Assembly: GCA_002340405.1 (NCBI GenBank)
Contig: DDLZ01000008.1
Coordinates: 1 to 5,007, forward strand
Reading direction: 5' to 3'
Length of the DNA stretch: 5,007 nucleotides
DNA from: Bacteroidales bacterium UBA2559
GTDB lineage: Bacteria; Bacteroidota; Bacteroidia; Bacteroidales; Bacteroidaceae
The notes under the pieces: model-generated
Database searches by the model: none
Seen by the model: the letters and a program-made list of their open reading frames with translations, nothing else
What the model was told of the DNA's origin: nothing
Position numbers and translations under genes: made by a program
In this document: positions 1 through 5,007 of the stretch, piece by piece
How positions within the stretch are numbered: the stretch's first letter is position 1
How the letters are laid out: the number at the start of each line of letters is the position of its first letter

Positions 1-41
1 ATTTGCTAGTTGAATCTACGGAGGCCCCAAAATCTTCTAAA

Positions 42-74
42 TGTGCCGCTTTCGAATACAATTTACTAATTTAG
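42..74 (+). promoter_or_regulatory. Possible Bacteroidota-type promoter of the DUF362 operon
   Basis: TGTG at 42-45 and TAATTTAG at 67-74 are separated by 21 bases. Each box differs at one position from the Bacteroides primary-sigma consensus (TTTG, 19-21 bases, TAnnTTTG). A start point near position 80 would leave a leader of roughly 50 bases before the ATG at 129. The region is AT-rich, so chance matches are likely. An AT-rich dyad, TTATTCAATAA (101-111), lies between the candidate and the gene; its role is unknown. No Shine-Dalgarno sequence precedes the ATG, as is common in this phylum. Confidence 0.25.
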
Positions 75-128
75 CAATCCGAAGAGAGCTTTCGGGAAAA
101 TTATTCAATAATATACATTACTGACCAG

Positions 129-1079
129 ATGGATAGAAGAAATTTTTTGAAGACACTTGCCGCAGCAGGCGCAGTGTTAACGGTGAAAAGCAACGGAATG
201 ATGGATGTCATGGCCTCGACCGTTCCTTCCGGGAGCGCTCAGAATGCCTCGGATTCTCAGGCAGATCTTGTGGCAGTCATGAACGGCGAACCGGCCGCCA
301 TGCTTCAGACCGCAATGAAGGAACTAGGAGGGATATCACGTTTCGTCAAGAGCGGCAACAAGGTGGTAATAAAACCCAATATCGGATGGGACCGTACCCC
401 CGAACAGGCTGCCAACACCAATCCCGACCTGATTGTTGAACTGATCAATATGTGTAAAGAGGCCGGCGCTTCCGAAATCAAGGTCTTTGACCACACATGC
501 GACAACTGGACGCGCTGCTACGAAAATAGCGGGATACAGGAGGCCGTCCGTAAAGCAGGCGCCACCATGGTTCCTGCCAACGAGCAGTCATACTATGCAA
601 ATGCCGAAATTCCGCGTGGAAAAAATCTTAAGAACGCCATGATACACAAGGCAATTCTGGAGTGTGACGTATGGTTCAACGTACCCGTTCTGAAAAATCA
701 CGGCGGCGCACTTATGACAGCCTCCATGAAGAATCTCATGGGTATTGTATGGGACCGCAGGGCATTCCACTCAAGGGGTCTGCACCAGTGTATTGCCGAC
801 ATCACGACCTTTAAGCCGGCAGCCCTGCATATAGTTGACGCCTACCGTACATTGGCAACCAACGGCCCCCAGGGACGCAGTGCAAGCGATGTGGTTCTGA
901 CCAAGACGCTATTTGCGTCAACCGACATAGTAGCTGTCGATACCGCTGCAGGCAAATTTTTCACACAAGTCAATGAGAGAATCCGGTTTGAAGACATTGA
1001 GCACATACCCGATGCCGAAAAGCTCGGAATGGGCACGATGGATCTGGATAAACTGAATATCAAGAGAATAAGGATCTGA
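129..1079 (+). CDS. Tat-exported DUF362 domain protein
   Basis: This 316-residue protein belongs to the DUF362 family (PF04015), whose biochemical role is not firmly established; members often occur with, or fused to, ferredoxin-like iron-sulfur modules. The N-terminus, MDRRNFLK followed by an Ala-rich hydrophobic stretch to about residue 19, is a twin-arginine signal (RR at 3-4), so the protein is probably exported folded to the periplasm. Cleavage may fall near residues 29-31 but is not clear. DUF362 features follow: KPNIGW at 82-87, a VPVLKNHGGALMTASMKN block at 185-202 with NLMGIVWDR after it, VDAYR at 236-240, STDIVAVD at 264-271, and a closing GMGTMDLDKLNI. The five Cys (109, 124, 130, 179, 221) do not form a ferredoxin motif, so this copy has no cluster domain of its own; the next gene supplies one. 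The ATG at 129 gives the twin-arginine motif at the very start, and no in-frame ATG lies just upstream. The family call is firm; the redox role is inferred from context. Confidence 0.88.
   Translation: MDRRNFLKTLAAAGAVLTVKSNGMMDVMASTVPSGSAQNASDSQADLVAVMNGEPAAMLQTAMKELGGISRFVKSGNKVVIKPNIGWDRTPEQAANTNPDLIVELINMCKEAGASEIKVFDHTCDNWTRCYENSGIQEAVRKAGATMVPANEQSYYANAEIPRGKNLKNAMIHKAILECDVWFNVPVLKNHGGALMTASMKNLMGIVWDRRAFHSRGLHQCIADITTFKPAALHIVDAYRTLATNGPQGRSASDVVLTKTLFASTDIVAVDTAAGKFFTQVNERIRFEDIEHIPDAEKLGMGTMDLDKLNIKRIRI
1070..1074 (+). promoter_or_regulatory. Shine-Dalgarno-like AAGGA before the iron-sulfur gene
   Basis: AAGGA ends 8 bases before the ATG at 1083 and overlaps the last codons of the DUF362 gene. 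The other three genes show no such motif. With only 3 bases between the TGA and the next ATG, the site may work with translational coupling to keep the two proteins in proportion. A five-base match could be chance. Confidence 0.35.
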
Positions 1080-1082
1080 CCT

Positions 1083-2606
1083 ATGCTTCGTAAAATACGA
1101 ATTGCGGTAGCTCTTGCTGTCATCACGCTGCTTACATTCGGTTTTGTTGACTTTACAGGAACACATGAACCGTGGCTGCAAAAGATACAGTTTGTTCCCG
1201 CCCTTCTTTCACTGAGTGCAATAACTCTGGTCTGCCTGATTATAGGCACACTTATTTTCGGCAGGTTATACTGCTCAGTAGTCTGTCCGCTTGGAATATT
1301 CCAGGATTTTTTCAACCGATTATCAAAAACAATCGATAAAAAGAAAAAGTACGGATACAGACCCGAGAGACCCCGGCTGCGTTGGGGTATTCTGGCACTG
1401 CTTGTTCTGGCATGGCTGTTTGGATTCACTTTTCTTGTAGGGCTTGTAGAACCCTATAGTGCATACGGAAGAATAGCCAATGAACTGTTCAAACCTGTTT
1501 ATCTTCTGGGTAACAATCTGCTTGCGGGAATATCGGAAAAAACCGGAAGTTTCCGTTTCTACAGGGTCACCATATCACTACAATCAATAGTTTCGTTTGT
1601 GGTAGCCCTGCTCACCCTGCTGGTAATAGCCTATTTTTCATATTTCCACGGACGCACTTGGTGCAACACCGTATGCCCTGTGGGTACTCTGTTGGGGGGT
1701 CTGTCAAGATTTTCACTCTTCCGCATACAAATAGACAAGGATAAGTGCAACAACTGTTCACTCTGCTCCCGCAAGTGTAAGGCATACTGTATAGACTCAT
1801 CTAACCAGGCCATAGACTATTCCCGCTGTGTGAGCTGCTTTAATTGCATAGACGACTGCCGGCAGAAGGCTTTGAGCTACGGTCCTGTCAAGTTGAAAAA
1901 GAGAGCTGCAGAAAAAGAAGCTTCCGACCCCGAATTATCCAATAACACCGGTACGGATACCATTGACGAATCCAAACGCCAATTCCTCAAATCTTCACTT
2001 GCGCTGGCAGCACTTGCTCCCATCGCGCTTGAAGCTAAGGTGAGCGGCCGTAAGGATACCCGCATACCTATTTCGCCTCCGGGCTCAATAAGCCACAAGA
2101 ACCTTCTGCAACACTGCACATCGTGCCATCTGTGCGTAAGCAAATGTCCTTCGCACGTGCTCAAACCGGCCGGTCTTGAATACGGTATCGGCGGATTGAT
2201 GCAGCCTGTCATGAGGTTTGACCGGGGCTACTGTAACTATGACTGTAACATCTGCGGACAGGTCTGTCCCACCGGCGCCATCAAACCTCTTACCGTAGAG
2301 GAAAAACACCATACACAGGCGGGTTGCGTAGTCTTCAACGTTGATATCTGTGTGGTAAAGGTGAACCGCACCAGTTGCGGAGCCTGCGCCGAGCACTGCC
2401 CCGTCCAGGCCATTCATATGGTTCCGTTTGAAGGCGGCCTGACCATCCCCGAGACCGAGCCCGAACTCTGCGTGGGCTGCGGCGGATGCGAGTACATCTG
2501 TCCTGTCGATGCCGTTCACGTTGAAGGCAACCCCATCCATCTTGAGGCAAAGGCTCCGGAAGACGGTCCGACTATCAAGACCGAAGGTTTCGATTTCGGA
2601 TTCTGA
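1083..2606 (+). CDS. NapH-NapG-like fused membrane iron-sulfur protein
   Basis: This 507-residue protein is a predicted transmembrane electron carrier. Residues 1-260 resemble NapH-type quinol dehydrogenase subunits: helices near 5-22, 37-60, 101-122 and 163-187; two CxxxCP motifs (Cys64/68 and Cys194/198) at the inner ends of helices 2 and 4; and two [4Fe-4S] sites (Cys222/225/228/232 and Cys249/252/255/259). The Lys/Arg-rich loop at 81-100 places these on the cytoplasmic side. After a charged linker comes SKRQFLK (297-303) and a hydrophobic stretch to about 318, resembling a Tat signal with KR for RR. Residues 340-480 are NapG-like with four Cys groups: 345/348/351/355; 384/388/391/395; 423/432/435/439 (Cys415 nearby); and 463/466/469/473. 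No Met lies between residue 1 and 373, so the NapG-like part cannot start at its own in-frame ATG. The gene starts 3 bases after the DUF362 gene, almost surely in one operon. No nitrate reductase gene is in view, so a Nap name is not justified. The donor and acceptor are unknown. Confidence 0.87.
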   Translation: MLRKIRIAVALAVITLLTFGFVDFTGTHEPWLQKIQFVPALLSLSAITLVCLIIGTLIFGRLYCSVVCPLGIFQDFFNRLSKTIDKKKKYGYRPERPRLRWGILALLVLAWLFGFTFLVGLVEPYSAYGRIANELFKPVYLLGNNLLAGISEKTGSFRFYRVTISLQSIVSFVVALLTLLVIAYFSYFHGRTWCNTVCPVGTLLGGLSRFSLFRIQIDKDKCNNCSLCSRKCKAYCIDSSNQAIDYSRCVSCFNCIDDCRQKALSYGPVKLKKRAAEKEASDPELSNNTGTDTIDESKRQFLKSSLALAALAPIALEAKVSGRKDTRIPISPPGSISHKNLLQHCTSCHLCVSKCPSHVLKPAGLEYGIGGLMQPVMRFDRGYCNYDCNICGQVCPTGAIKPLTVEEKHHTQAGCVVFNVDICVVKVNRTSCGACAEHCPVQAIHMVPFEGGLTIPETEPELCVGCGGCEYICPVDAVHVEGNPIHLEAKAPEDGPTIKTEGFDFGF

Positions 2607-2622
2607 ATATCATCTTCCTGAT

Positions 2623-2665
2623 ACAAATACCCCGAAAGACTTTTTCTGACTTTCGGGGTATTTGT
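2623..2665. terminator. Bidirectional terminator between convergent operons
   Basis: The arms 2623-2638 and 2650-2665 are perfect reverse complements over 16 bases (ACAAATACCCCGAAAG and its complement) around an 11-base loop. The stem begins 16 bases after the stop of the iron-sulfur gene and 40 bases after the stop of the GH43 gene on the opposite strand. Its core is GC-rich (CCCCGAAAG) and its outer end AT-rich, so the 3' side of the stem ends in TATTTGT on either strand. There is no long T run beyond the stem in either direction, so the T-rich outer arm must act as the U-tract. Position and symmetry favour termination of both units. Confidence 0.82.
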
Positions 2666-2705
2666 TAAATGGAAACGGACTCTCTTTCCCTGACTCGGTA
2701 CCTCC

Positions 2706-4187
2706 TTAATCTCCTTGCTCTAATGGTTCAAAGTGACGGAAATACCACTTGCTATTGTCGGATTTGAAGTTGAACCTGGCAAGAGTCGGCGAACAGTCGC
2801 CCATCGAGACCAGAGCTAATGGCTCGGAATGACCCGGAACCCTCTTTGGCATGATACGGAATGTACCGTCGGTAAGCTGGTCAATTCTCCACAACTGCTC
2901 ATCGGCACCCGTGAATTTGTAAACGACCTGAACCTCACCGTCGGCAGTCGCCGCCAGAGCACGGTCGGTACCTGCAATGAGTATTTTGTAATAAGGCCCG
3001 CCAAGATAGCCGCCCGCTTCAGGTACGGCCTGAACTGTCCAACGCTGCCAGGGACGTGCCACATAATAGCCGTTCCTTGCCTGACAGTCGCCCTGGGGCC
3101 AGGAGTCTATAACATCTGAGAGTTGCTGATTGGGAACCGCCTGAGGGGCTGCCGTGCCTGTACGGCCTCCTCCCATGCCTCCCATACCGCCCTGCATTCT
3201 TACAAAATCAACCGTCATTTCAAGAGCATAACCGTTACGGGCAGTCTCTATTTCATATATGCCATCCCTAAAAGGTTCGCCGGCCTCGGGCCAGTCGTTC
3301 TTCCACAGCAGAGGTCTGATGCCCAAAACGCTGCGGCCACCCTGATCCAGATCCGCCTCAAAGTGGCATGACATCTTCTCCACTCCCTCTTCAACAATAT
3401 AGCGTCCGAAGTGTCCGGGACCGATTGTACGTCCCTCCGATGAGAGCACCTTACGGCCGCCGCCCTCAATCATAGTACGTCCAACATTGTCGTAGAAGGG
3501 GCCGTTCACATTTCTGGAACGTCCCACATAGATGGTGTAGGTAGAATTTGCGCCATCGCAACATGTTCCGTGAGTAGCAAGCAGATAATACCAGCCGTTC
3601 CTGTAAATCATGACAGAGGCTTCGCAGTCAATGGCTATATCGATCGCCTCGTTCCCTTCAATACGGAATCCGGTTGCAGGGTCAAGCTCCACCTGCCTGA
3701 TAAATCCGTAATATGTTCCGTATGTACACCACAATCTGCCGGTTGTAGGATCAAGCATAAGACCGACATCAATGGCGTCACAATCCTCGTCTGCCACAGT
3801 GCTTGCCACCACTACGGCCTCGGTATATTCAAAATCTGGAGAGTTGGGGTCCAGTGTCTTATTCCACATTGTCAGGATACGGCCGGCATGACCGCCGCCA
3901 AGACCTCCACCCGTCGCACTGTAGGCCACCAGATAACGATCCCCTATCTTCATGGCGTCCGGAGCAGCGCCTCCTCCCGGTCTGACGGCTCCTCCGCTCC
4001 AATGCCAGCCGTCTTCAGAGATAAGCCCGCCGCCTCCGGTTCCAAAGGTGTAGTACTTGCCGTCACACTCAACAATGGTTGAAGGGTCATGTATGAAAGG
4101 AGAACCTACCTGTCCATATATGTTAAGAGCAGCGGCCGAGAAAATAATCCCCACACATAAAATTTTTATATTCTGTCTCATATCCAT
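2706..4187 (-). CDS. Secreted GH43 arabinanase-type glycosidase with ricin-like trefoil
   Basis: This 493-residue glycosidase probably cleaves alpha-1,5-arabinan or related arabinose-containing chains. A signal peptide covers about residues 1-25, with likely cleavage before Gln26 (NIYG/QVG). The GH43 five-blade propeller spans roughly 30-305. The three expected acidic residues are Asp34 in HDPS (base), Asp140 in AID (modulator) and Glu189 in CEAS (acid). THGTCCDGANSTYTIYVGRS, followed by GPFYD, and later GPGH (256-259) are typical of the arabinanase branch. Oddities are AAPD at 74-77 where the family usually has WAPD, and glycine runs at 50-54, 71-73 and 93-99. Residues about 308-488 look like a ricin-type beta-trefoil, a sugar-binding fold: QRW, QLW and SKW occur at 383, 433 and 481 (Trp positions), evenly spaced. 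A Gly/Met-rich insert (MQGGMGGMGGG) interrupts the first repeat. The gene starts 21 bases after its upstream neighbour, probably cotranscribed. ATG at 4187 is chosen; Met3 (4181) is an alternative. No Shine-Dalgarno is seen. The family is firm; exact substrate is inferred. Confidence 0.88.
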   Translation of the reverse strand: MDMRQNIKILCVGIIFSAAALNIYGQVGSPFIHDPSTIVECDGKYYTFGTGGGGLISEDGWHWSGGAVRPGGGAAPDAMKIGDRYLVAYSATGGGLGGGHAGRILTMWNKTLDPNSPDFEYTEAVVVASTVADEDCDAIDVGLMLDPTTGRLWCTYGTYYGFIRQVELDPATGFRIEGNEAIDIAIDCEASVMIYRNGWYYLLATHGTCCDGANSTYTIYVGRSRNVNGPFYDNVGRTMIEGGGRKVLSSEGRTIGPGHFGRYIVEEGVEKMSCHFEADLDQGGRSVLGIRPLLWKNDWPEAGEPFRDGIYEIETARNGYALEMTVDFVRMQGGMGGMGGGRTGTAAPQAVPNQQLSDVIDSWPQGDCQARNGYYVARPWQRWTVQAVPEAGGYLGGPYYKILIAGTDRALAATADGEVQVVYKFTGADEQLWRIDQLTDGTFRIMPKRVPGHSEPLALVSMGDCSPTLARFNFKSDNSKWYFRHFEPLEQGD

Positions 4188-4208
4188 ATTCTTGAAAAGT
4201 CCGGAAAA

Positions 4209-4979
4209 TCATTTAGTGGTAATTGTCAGATTCTTGACGGGATTACCCTCCTCATCAATAAATCGGACACAAAAATCGCTCATACTGGGACCGTTAATTA
4301 TACCGGCACGTACTATGTTGCGTCCCTTTTTAAGAGTAATTCTTTTGGAAACGGCACTGTCAACATTCATATGACGGTCACCTGAAAGCAGGATCAACTC
4401 CTCGCCGTTAACCCACCACATAGAGCCTTTGTTGGTTCCCACCGCCAATCGGACATTCTCAATGTCGCGGTCACATTCAACAATGGTCACAGCCCAGAAA
4501 ATAACGCCGTATCGAGTTTTATCCAATCCGGTAGCAAATCTGAACAGCTTGACATTGAACAGTTCGCTGTCCAGAGCGTGCCATTGCAGCTCTACGTCCT
4601 CCCAAACGTTAGCTTGGGGATTAGCTGCCGGCCGGCCGGCCTGAAGATTTACGGGCGGCTGAACCTCCATATTGACCGTGACCTTGTCGCCGTCCTTAGG
4701 AATTGAGGTGAGCTGTCCCGGAAAATATTCATGGGTCAAAGCCTCCCTGACATAACTGTCGGTAAAGACACGGTTGTTACGATTGGGCTTGCTTATAGGC
4801 TCCAATAGCAACCATCTGCGGATAAATCCCTTATCGTCGGGCTTGGCCGTTTCGGTAGTGATAGGTTTGAAATATCCCTTCAAACCCTCCGGAAAGTCTT
4901 GGCCATGTAATGCTGACATAAATCCGGAGAGAAAGAAAACCGCCGTTACTGCGGTTAAAAATTTTAATCTGCCAATCAT
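4209..4979 (-). CDS. Secreted protein, 'acetylxylan esterase'-labelled family, function unproven
   Basis: This 256-residue exported protein has a signal peptide (Lys/Arg at 4-6, hydrophobic 7-21) with likely cleavage at LHG/QD after residue 26. I recall similar Bacteroidales proteins, beside arabinan- or xylan-active genes, carrying the database label 'acetylxylan esterase'; I cannot verify that here. The sequence shows no GxSxG or GDSL nucleophile motif and no clear Asp-His pair, so esterase activity is doubtful. What can be seen is FIRRWLLLEPI (52-62), WHALDS (133-138), SMWWVNGEELILLSGDR (186-202) and LKKGRNIVRAGIINGPSMSD (216-235), followed by FCVRF. The 'WWVNGEE ... LKKGRN' pattern resembles the jelly-roll beta-sandwich domains that go with glycosidases, so sugar binding or a structural role fits better. 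Residues 106-124 form a Pro/Gln/Ala-rich insert. It is the first gene of this strand's pair; its promoter or an upstream gene lies beyond the window. The 28 bases before the ATG have stops in all three frames and no Shine-Dalgarno. Confidence 0.72.
   Translation of the reverse strand: MIGRLKFLTAVTAVFFLSGFMSALHGQDFPEGLKGYFKPITTETAKPDDKGFIRRWLLLEPISKPNRNNRVFTDSYVREALTHEYFPGQLTSIPKDGDKVTVNMEVQPPVNLQAGRPAANPQANVWEDVELQWHALDSELFNVKLFRFATGLDKTRYGVIFWAVTIVECDRDIENVRLAVGTNKGSMWWVNGEELILLSGDRHMNVDSAVSKRITLKKGRNIVRAGIINGPSMSDFCVRFIDEEGNPVKNLTITTK
4627..4640. repeat. 14-bp GCCGGC palindrome inside the gene at 4209-4979
   Basis: GCCGGCCGGCCGGC is a perfect palindrome made of a repeated GCCG unit; together with the next base it contains two overlapping GGCCGGCC sites. 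It encodes part of the Ala-Gly-Arg-Pro-Ala stretch in the low-complexity insert (residues 106-124). It is an all-GC island in an otherwise mixed-composition gene. It could be a slippage-prone tract or simply a by-product of Ala/Gly/Arg/Pro codons. Confidence 0.5.
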
Positions 4980-5007
4980 AGTTATAATAATTGATTAGTT
5001 ACCAATA

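Noticed and set aside
3..74. Open frame from the left edge to TAG at 72-74, possibly the tail of an upstream gene
   Set aside because: Only 23 codons with no recognisable motif, and the candidate promoter overlaps it; an open run this short is expected by chance.
48..94. Direct repeat GCTTTCG at 48-54 and 88-94 as a regulator site
   Set aside because: Seven bases, 40 bases apart, with no symmetry; chance cannot be excluded and nothing else supports it.
842..1429. 195-codon open frame on the minus strand across the DUF362/iron-sulfur junction
   Set aside because: It lies antisense to two well-supported genes, spans their boundary, and its product has no recognisable domain or sensible composition.
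2085..2540. 151-codon minus-strand open frame inside the iron-sulfur gene
   Set aside because: It is antisense to the Cys-cluster region, whose codons explain the sequence; the product is a low-complexity reading of those codons.
1083..2606. Calling the fused iron-sulfur gene napH, napG or ccoG
   Set aside because: No nap genes are in view, and the order of modules matches a fusion rather than any single named protein; a gene symbol would overstate the evidence.
2671..2689. Second small hairpin GGAAA...TTTCC in the convergent gap
   Set aside because: A 5-bp stem with a 9-base loop and no T run; too weak beside the perfect 16-bp hairpin.
3570..4082. 170-codon plus-strand open frame inside the GH43 gene
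   Set aside because: It is antisense to the catalytic domain that carries all three GH43 acidic residues; no family resemblance is seen in its product.
4980..5007. Promoter search upstream of the gene at 4209-4979
   Set aside because: No TAnnTTTG-like box with correct spacing is visible in the 28 bases available; the promoter or a preceding gene is probably beyond the edge.

Overview
The window looks like Bacteroidota, probably Bacteroidales. The evidence is mostly absent Shine-Dalgarno sequences, secreted carbohydrate-active proteins cut just before Gln, a possible TAnnTTTG-type promoter, and about 50% GC. No genus can be named from the sequence alone. It holds four complete genes in two convergent two-gene units. 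I see no tRNA, rRNA, CRISPR array, transposase or phage gene.

Left unit (+ strand, 129-2606): a DUF362 protein with a Tat signal is followed after 3 bp by a 507-residue membrane iron-sulfur protein. The second protein reads as a natural fusion of a NapH-type part (four membrane helices, two CxxxCP motifs, two cytoplasmic [4Fe-4S] sites) and a NapG-type part (four Cys clusters). A Tat-like signal, SKRQFLK plus a short hydrophobic stretch, sits at the junction. The inferred job is to carry electrons from the quinol pool or cytoplasm across the inner membrane to a periplasmic ferredoxin domain, with the exported DUF362 protein as the likely partner. The substrate is unknown. This is the most interesting part of the window.

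Centre (2607-2705): a perfect 16-bp inverted repeat lies between the two convergent stop codons and probably terminates transcription in both directions.

Right unit (- strand, 4979-2706): the first gene encodes a secreted 256-residue protein of a family that I recall being labelled 'acetylxylan esterase' in Bacteroidales, though no esterase motif is visible. After 21 bp comes a secreted GH43 glycosidase of the arabinanase type with a C-terminal ricin-like beta-trefoil. Together they suggest breakdown of plant arabinan or arabinoxylan. No SusC/SusD pair is in view, so any polysaccharide utilisation locus would have to continue beyond the right edge. The two units have no evident functional link.
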